Shown here piece after piece: positions 8,201 to 17,200 of a stretch of 64,000 nucleotides of DNA. Position 1 is the first letter of the stretch; every line of letters starts with the position of its first letter. The stretch covers positions 25,524 to 89,523 of the forward strand of contig JAISUK010000047.1 of the NCBI GenBank assembly GCA_031272075.1, in the 5' to 3' direction. Below the pieces are notes generated by a model, which was not told the DNA's origin, ran no database searches, and was given only the letters and a program-made list of their open reading frames with translations. The DNA comes from Dysgonamonadaceae bacterium (GTDB lineage: Bacteria > Bacteroidota > Bacteroidia > Bacteroidales > Azobacteroidaceae). The position numbers and the translations under genes are program-made.

Positions 8201-8569
8201 GACGAACGCTACACCAATGTTCCCGCCCTTTGGACCAAGCAGTTGTCTCAGATGATGAGCGACAATTCCTTCACGGGCGTGAGCTACACCCCCTACCCCT
8301 ATCAGGCCTACAATGCTTCTACAGTGCGTGTGGCCGATGGCGGCTTTGTTCGTCTGAAGACCGTATCGCTGACATGGGCATTGCCCAGAAACTGGCTGGC
8401 CAGGACAGGCGGGGTGAAGAACGCAAGCCTGTCGCTGTCGGGCAATAACATCCTGATGCTTTATGCCGACAAGAGGCTCGACGGGCAAGACCCCGAATTT
8501 TACAATGCCGGCGGTGTGGCTCAGCCTTTGCAGCGCCAGTACATTATTTCACTCAAAGTTGGATTTTAA
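5204..8569 (+). CDS. SusC/RagA-type TonB-dependent outer membrane transporter (locus 1)
   Basis: Large outer-membrane channel (1121 residues) that imports substrate captured with its SusD partner, driven by TonB. It has a signal peptide (MRKLKPIWCLLAV... to about residue 24), a carboxypeptidase-regulatory-like beta-sandwich (TLSGVVKDAAGESLIGVSV), the TonB-box region EEVVVTGFQ, a plug domain with RIRGATSIYGNN and the typical LWVIDGVVLED, then a barrel ending in LKVGF with terminal phenylalanine. ATG 5204 is chosen over an upstream TTG at 5198 because the signal peptide starts MRK. The SusD gene follows after 12 bases. The coding strand is rich in C-ending codons and visibly higher in GC than the polysaccharide cluster. 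Confidence 0.95.
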   Translation: MRKLKPIWCLLAVCMLFVTAAAFGQERQTTLSGVVKDAAGESLIGVSVAVKGTAIGTTTNIDGLFSLAAPVSANSVLVFTYVGMITQEIPVGSQRVFNVTMKEDATQLEEVVVTGFQNLDKRTFTGSTVKIKADDLISEGMSDISRMLEGKAAGVSIQNVSGTFGAAPKLRIRGATSIYGNNKPLWVIDGVVLEDIVNVSNDQLASGDPTTLLGSAVAGLNANDIENIDILKDASATALYGARAMNGVIVVTTKKGKEGKPQIAYSGNFFIRQKPLYSDYSIMDSWSQMAFYTELENRKGFITSSILNNSDSGIYGKMYQMISNFQLDNTVEAKRDFLMRYAMANTNWFDVLFRNTIVSEHSLSVSSGSENARSYASVSFYDDPGWTLGESVKRYTAKLRNDYKMGSRLDLAFDISANYREQKNPGTLTRSDNVVSGEYTRDFDINPFSYAINTSRALTAYDENGNLEYFQRNYAPFNIINELENNNLNVTVMDIKLQGEATVKLTKALNYSFMGNIRYVKSEREHLVKENSNMPQAYRANGNSTIISGNRFLYADPDNPNSEKLVVLPDGGFYNTTDNLLRSYDVRNQLNYKNSFNDLHDLSFVTGIQIQGNERKNRQNTGYGYQYESGGLPSYDYHILKMMLESGIYYYGMDETRYRFAAAYANTEYTYDMRYALSGTARYEGSNLAGSTARWLLTWNVGFRWNMMEEKFMKPLSKWVDHMNIRTSYGLSAQAPERGNSSTIYYNENAYRPMSSGDAESVIAISSIGNTGLTWEKSYQFNVGYNVSLFNNRIDFMVEYWRKNNYDLLDRIQTSYISGDWTRYANYSDLESHGWEFTLGLVPVNNKNFSWRINLPFGYNTSEITRMEYKPRIYDLTRPEGGNIVGYPLRSLFSVQFIGLDGENGLPRFIDHLGGESYGIYMQNTDVDTYMQYLKYEGSVDPTFTGGFNNTIRYKDFTLNTFITYQGGNKIRLYSAFKASYSDLDALPNEFKDRWTVPGDERYTNVPALWTKQLSQMMSDNSFTGVSYTPYPYQAYNASTVRVADGGFVRLKTVSLTWALPRNWLARTGGVKNASLSLSGNNILMLYADKRLDGQDPEFYNAGGVAQPLQRQYIISLKVGF

Positions 8570-8581
8570 ATAATCTGGAAT

Positions 8582-10213
8582 ATGAAAAAGTATCTATATA
8601 TATTGATAATGGCGGGCGCAGCAATGATGCTGGCAGCCTGCAACGACTACCTCGATGTAGTGCCCGACAACCGCACTGAGATCGACAATGTGGATAAAGT
8701 GGGCATGTTGTTGGGCGGTTCTTACCCCTACTACAACTATGCCGAGATGTTGAACCCGCGCGTAGACAACGTCACCGACAAGGGCGAAGGTACAAGCAGC
8801 GGTATCGATACCAACCGCGACAGTTTCTTCTGGCGAGATGTTCAAAACCAGACTACGCAATGCACGCCCACACAGTTTTGGGTAGGTAGCTGGGCTTCGA
8901 TCGCAGGCGCCAATGGTGCGCTCGACGCAGTCGCCGAACTGGAAAAAGACCCTACCGCCGATCAGCAACTGCTCTCCTACTACAAAGGCGAGGGACTGAC
9001 GCTGAGGGCGTATAATCACTTCCTCATGGCTTGTATCTTCTGTAAATTCTATGATCTGGACAATGCCGGAAACAACAGCACCAATGCCGGACTGCCCTAC
9101 GTGAAAGAGCAGGAAACGGAAATTCACCGGCAATTTGATCGCGGCACCGTAGAGCAGTTGTGGGACAATATCCGCACCGACCTCGAAGAAGGTTTGTCGC
9201 TGATTGGCCCCGACAATACCTATTCGGTTCCAAAATACCACTTCAACCAGTATGCCGCTAACACTTTCGCTTCGCGCTATTACCTGTATCACGGCGACTT
9301 TGCAAAAGTAGTGGAAACAGCTTCAAAAGTGGTGCCCCAACCCACAGTGATTCCCGGAGCCAACGTCCCTGCAAACGACGTGGCGGCGGTGTTTGTGACC
9401 AACAATTTCCATCCGTGGACTACTACCTACAACACCATGACCAGCAGCACCGACATCAAGTTGGGCTACAACTCTACATCGGCTCCTTCTAATCTGCTGC
9501 TAGCTGACGGCGCTTCTTACATCGGGATGTACACCAATTCGTGGCGATATGCAACATCAAGTCCCGACTGTAACCGTACCGTGTCGGCAGCTAACCCCAC
9601 AGGCGCTGCATTTGCCTACAAGATTTTCCACTCTGGCGACTACAACTATTACGTGCCCAAATTTTATTACTACTTCAAGCGGACTACCATCAATGCTAGC
9701 ACAGGTGTATATCACACCGAGTACATATATTTCCGTATGGAAGAAGCATTGATTAACCGTGCAGAAGCATACGCACGTATGGATAAGTATGACGAAGCCA
9801 TCGCCGACCTCAACCTGTTTTGCCGCACGCGTATTGTCAACTACAACGAAACGACACATGCGCTCACGTTGGCAAAAATCGCGAGCTTCTATGCTGCTAC
9901 CGTCCGCGACGGCAATTTCTATATGAACAAGTACAACGCCTTCGGCTCGCAGGGCTGGAGCGACGAGAAGAAAGCGCTCGTGCACTTCATACTCTTCTGC
10001 CGCCAAGCCGAATACCTGCATGAATCGTTGCGCTATTGGGACATGGTACGTTACAAAATTGAGTGCACCCACGAGACGCATCCGTCTGTTGGTTCACGCT
10101 CCAACACGCTTTACCCTGGGGACGACCGATGGGTATTGCAAATTCCCGAAACGGTGACGCTGGCAGGCATAGAACAAAACCCGCGCACTAATCTATTGTC
10201 ACCCGAATGGTAA
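8582..10213 (+). CDS. SusD/RagB family substrate-binding lipoprotein (locus 1)
   Basis: Surface lipoprotein (543 residues) that forms the lid of the SusC channel and binds substrate. The signal MKKYLYILIMAGAAMMLAAC has its lipid-carrying cysteine at residue 20, followed by NDYLDVVPDN, the usual SusD N-terminus. The helical TPR-like half is visible (AYNHFLMACIFCKFYDLDN; EALINRAEAYARMDKYDEAI), and the C-terminus carries the conserved ESLRYWDMVRYKIE-type segment. It overlaps nothing and is 23 bases from the next gene. The family call is secure; the ligand is unknown. Confidence 0.94.
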   Translation: MKKYLYILIMAGAAMMLAACNDYLDVVPDNRTEIDNVDKVGMLLGGSYPYYNYAEMLNPRVDNVTDKGEGTSSGIDTNRDSFFWRDVQNQTTQCTPTQFWVGSWASIAGANGALDAVAELEKDPTADQQLLSYYKGEGLTLRAYNHFLMACIFCKFYDLDNAGNNSTNAGLPYVKEQETEIHRQFDRGTVEQLWDNIRTDLEEGLSLIGPDNTYSVPKYHFNQYAANTFASRYYLYHGDFAKVVETASKVVPQPTVIPGANVPANDVAAVFVTNNFHPWTTTYNTMTSSTDIKLGYNSTSAPSNLLLADGASYIGMYTNSWRYATSSPDCNRTVSAANPTGAAFAYKIFHSGDYNYYVPKFYYYFKRTTINASTGVYHTEYIYFRMEEALINRAEAYARMDKYDEAIADLNLFCRTRIVNYNETTHALTLAKIASFYAATVRDGNFYMNKYNAFGSQGWSDEKKALVHFILFCRQAEYLHESLRYWDMVRYKIECTHETHPSVGSRSNTLYPGDDRWVLQIPETVTLAGIEQNPRTNLLSPEW

Positions 10214-10236
10214 TCACTATTAAAATTTCACAGAAT

Positions 10237-11169
10237 ATGAAACGAATAATATATTACATGTTTGCTTTCGTCCTCTCGTTGGGAGTATTTTCCTCCTGCA
10301 CGGACGATGACGCACTCGACACTTCCGAACCGATATTCGGGTTGGGAGGCGACGAATACGAAATGACTGAGCTTGACCTGTGGATCCAGGAAGAATTTAC
10401 CAAGCCCTACAACATCGCGGTAAAATACCGCTGGAATCCCTGGGAAGTAGACCTCACTTCCACCATTGTGCCCGTCAAGGAAGAGCTTGTACAGCCCGTC
10501 ATGGAACTCATTCGCGATGTATGGATCGAGCCTTACAAGTCGCAAAAGGGCCTTGACTTCATCAAGCAGTATGCACCCAAAAACTATGTGTTGGTGGGCA
10601 GTCCGAGGTACAACACCAACGGCACCATCACTTTGGGTGAAGCCGAAGGCGGTAACCGGATCACCATTTACCGCGTGAACTGGTGGGATCCTACCAATCA
10701 CACCAACACCGATTATGGCTTCGAGAACCTGGTGCCGCGTATCCTCAAAACCATCCACCACGAGTTTACGCATACCCTCAACCAGATCGTGCGCTATCCG
10801 GAGAGTTTCATGGGCATCGCTCCCTACGAATCGGCGTGGACAAACGTCTCCGATGCTGCTGCACGCGATAAGGGTTACATCTCTCCCTACGCCAGCGACT
10901 CCCCCGGTGAAGACTTCGCCGAGATGGTGTCGATGATTTTGGTGTATGGCCGCGACTGGTTCAACGCCCGCGTAGCTGCCGCCGACAACACTGTGAAGTT
11001 GGCAGGCAAGGAAATCACTGCCCGTCAGGCGTTGCAACAAAAAGAAACCATTGTCATCAATTACCTGCACGACGTATGGGACATCGACCTTTACACCGTA
11101 TCGCCCGACAGGCCTGGAATGCACGAACTGGTGCAAACCGCCCTCAAGGAATATATGGATAACATCTAA
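10237..11169 (+). CDS. SusCD-associated zinc metallohydrolase lipoprotein (HExxH)
   Basis: Putative gluzincin-type peptidase anchored as a lipoprotein, of the family found in Sus-type operons and described as substrate import-associated zinc metallohydrolase. With ATG 10237 the signal is MKRIIYYMFAFVLSLGVFSSC (cysteine 21), giving 310 residues; a start ten codons upstream would bury the signal and overlap the susD stop. The zinc motif HEFTH lies at 175-179 within TIHHEFTHTLNQ, and an N-terminal stretch (FTKPYNIAVKYRWNP) is typical. A glutamate-containing EDFAEMVS segment around 230 could supply the third ligand (inferred). It suggests the imported substrate is, or contains, peptide. Confidence 0.87.
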   Translation: MKRIIYYMFAFVLSLGVFSSCTDDDALDTSEPIFGLGGDEYEMTELDLWIQEEFTKPYNIAVKYRWNPWEVDLTSTIVPVKEELVQPVMELIRDVWIEPYKSQKGLDFIKQYAPKNYVLVGSPRYNTNGTITLGEAEGGNRITIYRVNWWDPTNHTNTDYGFENLVPRILKTIHHEFTHTLNQIVRYPESFMGIAPYESAWTNVSDAAARDKGYISPYASDSPGEDFAEMVSMILVYGRDWFNARVAAADNTVKLAGKEITARQALQQKETIVINYLHDVWDIDLYTVSPDRPGMHELVQTALKEYMDNI

Positions 11170-11181
11170 ATTCACAAACGT

Positions 11182-12594
11182 ATGAAAAAGATATTGTTTC
11201 TACTTATCATATTCGCGGGAATCATGAACACCTCCTGCGACTACAAGATGGACCGCGTGTTCGACGAATCGAGCGACACACGCCTCCAGCAATATGTGGA
11301 TCACTACACCAACACCCTGTTAGGTTCACCTAACGGCTGGATAATGACCATTTATACCGGCGCCGGAGGCGTCTATCGCTTCTGGATGAACTTCTCGAAT
11401 GACAACCGTGTGGTCATGGCCGCCGACTTCAACAGCACGCTCTACGAATCGAGCTATCAGATCAAAGTGATGCAGATGGCCATGCTGCAATTCGATACCG
11501 GCAGTTACCTCTCCGATGTCTGCGACCCGCAACCGACAGTTTCGGGCGGCACAGCAGGGGCAGGCCAAATCTCCGACTTCGAGTTTTACTTCATGGCTGA
11601 AGACTATGGCGAGATACTGCTCAGGGGGCGCTACAACCGCACGACGGCCATACTGAAGCCCGCCACGCCTGCTGAAGCGGCTGTCGCCTTGGAAGGAGCG
11701 CTCGAAAAGGCTCGTCAAAACCTCGAATCCTACGTGGGCGCCATGACTTTTCCGGTGATTGAGGGCTCGAACGGCCAAAAAATCCAAATCAACCTGGGAT
11801 CACGTAGCCTCACCTATCAATATATTGAAGACGGCTCACTGGTGGAGGGTTCGCTGTACGGCTATGCCGACATCGACGGACTGACCCAAAACTACCTCAA
11901 CGGCACGTATTATTGCCTCGATCTCGAGTTTGATGGCAAGATTTTCACGCGCTTTGAGTGGGACGAATCACGCCAGCTTTATGTGGCCGTCTCTGAGGAC
12001 GGCGATCGCTACGATCTATACGACAACCAGATACCGATCTACGAACTGGATGTCGTATTTGGAGCAAAGAAAGATTACAACTACTTCCACGTAGAAAAAG
12101 TGTCGCTTGCCGGCAGCTTCTCCACAGAATTCCTCGCCATCTACGATGACATCAATACCAAGCTGAACGCTCTCAGCAGCCGCTCGTTGGGATACCTCGA
12201 CTTCCGGCTTTACACCAACAATGAAAGCACGACGCAGGTAGTGAACGCCAGTACAGGGCTTCCGATGCCCGACGTGTTGGAAGTAACATTCCGCTACATC
12301 AACTCCACCGGCACAGGTTACGATGCACAGTGGTATTGGGGCATCACGATTGATGCGCAGGGCATTTACACGTTCAGCAACATGACGCAGCGCCAGCCTG
12401 ACCGCACCAACGAGAACAACACCAAGTCGGCCTACCAGAAAGCTTTCGACTATATCAACAACAACCGGTTCAAGCTCGACTGGGTGGTGAATAACACGCC
12501 CGGATCTTCTGCCAGCCTCGGTGGATTCTATGTAGTGGATGCTTCAGGCAACGCGACGAACAGTTTTGTTGGCGGTACGCTTGGTAAGAAATAA
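11182..12594 (+). CDS. DUF4302-type lipoprotein of a Sus locus
   Basis: A 470-residue lipoprotein (MKKILFLLIIFAGIMNTSC, cysteine 19) of unknown function. The segment after the signal (LQQYVDHYTNTLLGSPNGW followed by a GGVYRFWMNFSNDNRV stretch) matches what I know of DUF4302 proteins, which occur almost only next to SusC, SusD and the HExxH lipoprotein. It is rich in beta-strand-like, aromatic and acidic segments with no catalytic motif I recognise. Likely surface exposed, perhaps binding the substrate. It follows the metallohydrolase by 12 bases in the same operon. Confidence 0.82.
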   Translation: MKKILFLLIIFAGIMNTSCDYKMDRVFDESSDTRLQQYVDHYTNTLLGSPNGWIMTIYTGAGGVYRFWMNFSNDNRVVMAADFNSTLYESSYQIKVMQMAMLQFDTGSYLSDVCDPQPTVSGGTAGAGQISDFEFYFMAEDYGEILLRGRYNRTTAILKPATPAEAAVALEGALEKARQNLESYVGAMTFPVIEGSNGQKIQINLGSRSLTYQYIEDGSLVEGSLYGYADIDGLTQNYLNGTYYCLDLEFDGKIFTRFEWDESRQLYVAVSEDGDRYDLYDNQIPIYELDVVFGAKKDYNYFHVEKVSLAGSFSTEFLAIYDDINTKLNALSSRSLGYLDFRLYTNNESTTQVVNASTGLPMPDVLEVTFRYINSTGTGYDAQWYWGITIDAQGIYTFSNMTQRQPDRTNENNTKSAYQKAFDYINNNRFKLDWVVNNTPGSSASLGGFYVVDASGNATNSFVGGTLGKK

Positions 12595-12608
12595 GCAGTG
12601 AAAATATT

Positions 12609-12627
12609 AAATTATTGACGTATGAAA
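12609..12627 (+). repeat. Shared translation-start element, copy 2 of 4
   Basis: AAATTATTGACGTATGAAA covering the start of the FnIII-like lipoprotein gene (ATG 12622). A six-codon frame GTG AAA ATA TTA AAT TAT TGA precedes it (12598-12618), ending in the same NY-stop, CGT, ATG arrangement as the longer leaders. Confidence 0.85.
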
Positions 12628-14106
12628 AAGTTCTTATATATCCTTATAGCCCTGGGAGCGCTCACAATGGTGGGTCTCACAGCCTGCGACGACGAGAATG
12701 ATGTCGAGGTCTCGGTGGTGACCACCAACCTCCAGGACATCTCTTACAACTCGGTCACGGTGAACGGCGAAGTCACAGGCAGCGGCACACGTGGCGTATG
12801 TTATGCCACCAATTCCAATCCCACGGTCAATGACGGCCGTGTGGACGCCGAGGCGCAATCAAGTCGCTTCAGCGTTGTGATCAACAACCTGCAAAAGGGT
12901 ACCACTTACTGGTTCAGGGTATTCCTGATTCAGGGCGCGGAAGTCATCTATGGCGAAGCAAAAGATTGTACCACCTACGACGAGGGCACGCCGGCCATCG
13001 CTGTGACCTCCACAGGCAAGCCCACAATGACGAGTGTCACCTGCTACGTGCGCGTAGTCATAGATGGTGGAAAAACCATCACCGAGCGGGGCATCTGCTG
13101 GAGCGCCAGTCCCAACCCTACATCCAACCTGCCGACCTCGAAGAGCGAAGGCAGCGGGTCGGGCGCTTTCACCAGCGTCATCACGGGACTATCGCCCGAA
13201 ACGACCTATTATGTGCGTCCTTATGTGATATCCGACGGACAGGTGATCTACGGTCCGGAAAGTACCGTGCGGACGGCGAATGTGATTGACAACATCAAGG
13301 TGACAGACACCGATCCGGGCGCTACCTCTGCCGAAGTGAGCATCCTCACCTCGTATAAACCAGAGAACGTTACAGCCACTGAACAGGGCGTCGTCTTTGG
13401 TTCCGCCAACAACGTCACCTTAGCCAACGGCACCAAGATAGCCGCTTCGAGCATTGCTCCGGGCAGTTATAGTTTCACGATAACGCCGCTCGGCATCAAG
13501 AGCACAAGCTATGTCCGCGCCTACATCGTGACAACCGACTACGGCACCTACTACTCCGACCCCGTTCCGGTTACGACCACCGTGACGTACGAATGGTATC
13601 TGGGCAACTACACCCTGCTGTACTCGAGCAGTACCGGCACCACAACGCCCAACCGCACGCTGCCCATCACCCTCACGCGGGGCACGGCAGCCAACACATA
13701 CGTCGTAACAGGTATCTTGACGGCGGAAAATGAAGCCACTGCCGACCTCATCTGGAAATACGACCCGGAAACTTCCGACCTGACCATGGCCGGTCAGATA
13801 ATGGGCACTACCCTCGTGTCGGGAACGTCCTACGACCACCGCTGGTTAGTCTACGGAAAGAACGCCGCCGGCTCGTGGTACACCACCACCGGCACCTACA
13901 TCATGCGCAGCACCAACTTCCACGATGTAAACGGCAAGACCAACTTCGACTTTGTAGATCAGGGCACCCTCGGATATACCAACTGGACGGGATACACCCA
14001 GATCGGTTTTGTCACGCGTGCTTACAACGGCACCACCAACATGGGCAACGTGGTTGGCGCAGGTGGCTACTACGCCTACTACTACATGTCGATACAAAAG
14101 GAATAG
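12622..14106 (+). CDS. FnIII-like repeat lipoprotein of the first Sus locus
   Basis: A 494-residue lipoprotein (MKKFLYILIALGALTMVGLTAC, cysteine 22). Three fibronectin type III-like repeats are seen, each with the Bacteroidota hallmark RGxCxxxxxNPT (RGVCYATNSNPTV near 58; RGICWSASPNPTS near 156; EQGVVFGSANN near 265) and T-T-Y-x-V-R strands. The last 160 residues form a different, beta-rich, tyrosine- and threonine-rich domain that may bind the substrate. It is the last gene of the operon and is followed by a strong terminator at 14161. Probably a surface binding protein; no enzymatic motif is seen. Confidence 0.83.
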   Translation: MKKFLYILIALGALTMVGLTACDDENDVEVSVVTTNLQDISYNSVTVNGEVTGSGTRGVCYATNSNPTVNDGRVDAEAQSSRFSVVINNLQKGTTYWFRVFLIQGAEVIYGEAKDCTTYDEGTPAIAVTSTGKPTMTSVTCYVRVVIDGGKTITERGICWSASPNPTSNLPTSKSEGSGSGAFTSVITGLSPETTYYVRPYVISDGQVIYGPESTVRTANVIDNIKVTDTDPGATSAEVSILTSYKPENVTATEQGVVFGSANNVTLANGTKIAASSIAPGSYSFTITPLGIKSTSYVRAYIVTTDYGTYYSDPVPVTTTVTYEWYLGNYTLLYSSSTGTTTPNRTLPITLTRGTAANTYVVTGILTAENEATADLIWKYDPETSDLTMAGQIMGTTLVSGTSYDHRWLVYGKNAAGSWYTTTGTYIMRSTNFHDVNGKTNFDFVDQGTLGYTNWTGYTQIGFVTRAYNGTTNMGNVVGAGGYYAYYYMSIQKE

Positions 14107-14160
14107 CGACACGCAGCTTCGGTGAAATCCGGCGTGGATCTCACTGATAGTGGATATGTA

Positions 14161-14197
14161 AATGCCTGATTCCGCATTCCGGAATCAGGCATTTTGC
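14161..14197 (+). terminator. Rho-independent terminator of the first Sus operon
   Basis: A perfect 14-bp stem (AATGCCTGATTCCG at 14161-14174 with CGGAATCAGGCATT at 14180-14193), five-base loop, then TTTG. It ends the transcript that starts before SusC and separates it from the tamB promoter. Confidence 0.85.
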
Positions 14198-14215
14198 ATT
14201 TACATCCGAATCCGA

Positions 14216-14247
14216 TTTGCGGGATTCACAATTTATTTCTACTTTTG
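14216..14247 (+). promoter_or_regulatory. tamB promoter (-33 TTTG, -7 TACTTTTG)
   Basis: TTTG at 14216-14219 and TACTTTTG at 14240-14247 with exactly 20 bases between them, a full match to the Bacteroidota housekeeping promoter. The start site near 14254 lies just before the tamB ATG at 14269. Confidence 0.8.
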
Positions 14248-14268
14248 GAGCGTCGTGGAAGAAAAGAT

Positions 14269-17200
14269 ATGAAAATCCTAAAATACATCTTATTAGGCAT
14301 AGTGCTTTTCCTGTGGTTTTTTTATGTAATTCCCGCAGGACTGCTTCAGGTTCCGTATATCCAAGGGAAACTCTCGGAGAAAGCGTCCGCGATACTGCGA
14401 AAGAAGTTGGGCGTCGAGGTCACCATCGGAAAAGTCAATTTTGATCTGCTCAATAAACTCACTTTGAAAGATGTCTATCTCGAAGACCTGTCCGGCGACA
14501 CGCTGTTTAGTGCAGGACGCCTGAGCGCCGGATTTGAATTTATCCCCTTGCTGAAAGGACATTTTCAATTCGACATCATCCAACTGTTTGATTTCCGGAT
14601 CCAGCTCAATAGAGCCACCCCCGACGCACCGCTCAACCTCCAGTTTCTGCTCGATGCTTTTGCAGGAAAAGACACCACCGACCAACCGAAAGACATCTCA
14701 CTCAGGATTCAAACCGTCAACCTGCGTCGCGGAGAATTGACTTACTGCGTGAAAAATGCAAAAGTAACTACGGAAAAATTCAATCCAAACGACATTCATG
14801 TTCGAGAGCTTTCGGCGAACATCCACATTCATTCGTTCACAAACGACGAATTGAACGCGGATTTATCGCGTGTATCTTTTCTGGAAAAGTCGGGGTTAAA
14901 CGTTCAACGAATCGCCTTCGATATCACTTCCACCAACCGCAAAACCACTGTTAAAAGCCTGGAATTGAAACTCCCGAACTCGCTGTTGGCATTACAGGAT
15001 GTGCTGATTCTTTATCCAAACACCATCGCCTCAACAAATCTCCTGAAAGAGGCCTATATTAACCTGAAAGTCGGCACTTCTTACGTGCAATTAAACGATT
15101 TAGCAGTCTTTGCGCCTGCTTTCAAACCCTTCGGGAACCGGCTGACCTTCGACGGCGATTTGTCGGGCGATTCCGATCATTTACAATTCACCAACTTCCA
15201 CATCCGTGAGAAGGATCAGTTGATCATTCGTGCGACCGCCAGCCTGGAAAAAATTACCGATCCGACACGCTTTTTCATTCGCGGGAACATTGAGCAGTCT
15301 TTTATCTCATCAGCCAATATTCAGCAATTGGTGGATAATTTCAGCAACAAATCGGTAAATCTCCCGTCGCAAATCACCCACATGGGCGACATCGGATTTG
15401 AAGGAGAGCTTTCAGGCCTTTTGCAGAACCTCACTGCCTACGGAATCATCACGACCGACATCGGCACGCTCCGCACGGACATCAATATCGGACGCCGCAA
15501 ACATTTGTATGTCAATGGTTCGATAACATCAAACGGCATGGACATTCGAAAACTGATGAACGATTCGGACTACGGGAACGCCAGCTTCAATATCAATGTC
15601 GATGCCGAGCAAGACGACAGACAGCTTTTTTCGGGAAAGATTGATGCCACTGTGGGACGTTTTGAATACAAAAATTATTCCTACGAAGACATTGCCCTCA
15701 ACGGGGTGTTTACACCCTCAAGCTTTTCCGGCACGTTGAGCGTCGACAATCCCGACGGATACCTGGCAGCGCGGGGATTGTTCGTCATGCAGGGAGAACG
15801 CTCGGAATTTGACTTCTCGGCCGAAGCACGTCGTGTGAAGCTCGACCGCTTGAACCTGAGTAAGAAATACAAAAATTCCAACCTGTCGTTCGACATCAAT
15901 GCCAACTTCACGGGCAACAGCATCGACAACCTGGTTGGCGCCATTAACCTCACTGACATGACGTTCAATACCGAAAGAGGTAGTTATGCGCTCGACACTT
16001 TCAACCTGAATGTCAGTCAACTGGAGACAGAAAAATTACTTACCGTCCATTCCAATCTCCTCAACGGCGAAATCCGGGGAATCTATTCTTTGACAGGCAT
16101 CAATACTTCCATCAATCAAACGCTTGCAGCCTACTTGCCGTCGGTATTCCCGACACCACAAAAACCAGTGGACGTCGCTCCGAACAGTTTTTCCATTCAT
16201 TTCACCATCGAGGATTTGCAAAAATCTTCTTACATCCTCGATTTGCCGTTCACCACCTTCGGACAATCGACCATTTCGGGGCAATACAACAGTATTTACG
16301 ATAAATTCTATATCAATATCCATTCCGACCGGTTTGCTTTTAAGAACGCTATTGTGGAGTCGGGAACGATACTGCTGGAAAATCCAAAAGACAGCATACG
16401 ACTGAATATCAGCGGCATCAGTCTCCAGAAAAACGATATGCGTATGAAATTCAGATGTTTGGCAACCATCAACGAAGATCTGGTATGCACCCGATTGGAC
16501 TGGGATGACAACGATGACCGCCAATATGCCGGGGCGCTCGCTTTCAACACATTGTTTGAGAGGTCGGAACCCAATGGCGACCTCAGCACACGGATCAATA
16601 TCCTGCCTACGGACATCACGGTGAATGATTCTGTCTGGTCAGTGCTGCCGGCATCGGTGACAATCGATTCGACAACACTCCGGGTCAGGAAATTGCGGAT
16701 TGAACACAAAGACCAATTTATCCAAGTTGAAGGCACGGTGGCGCCGAATCCCAGCGACAGCCTGATCGTCAGTCTCAACAGAATGAACCTGGAATACATT
16801 TTCAATACATTGAATATTCCGGCATTGGAATTTAAGGGCAACGCTACCGGATATATCAAATTGCGGGATGTATACGAAACCAGGGAGATGTCTACGAACC
16901 TGGACGTCCGCGATTTTACTTTCAACAACACCGTATTCGGACGATTATCGCTCAACGGTCTGTGGGATGAACAACTGCAAGGCATCCTGATGCGCGGAAA
17001 TATCTTCAAAAACGATACCACCACCGTCGGCGTCGACGGCGTGATTTATCCGGTCAAAGAGGAACTGTCGATCCTGTTTGACGCGAAAAATGCCGATGCT
17101 TCGTTCCTGCGTAAATACATGAATAAAGTTGCGAAAAATGTCTCCGGCGAACTCACCGGGAAAATGCGGTTATTTGGAGACCTGAATAATCCCACAATCG

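Noticed and set aside
6299..8488. 729-codon minus-strand ORF inside the first SusC gene as a real gene
   Set aside because: It lies wholly opposite a gene with clear SusC domains, shows no signal or family motif, and is explained by codon bias.
14194..14268. Upstream start of the TamB gene
   Set aside because: It lies within the terminator and upstream of the predicted transcript start.
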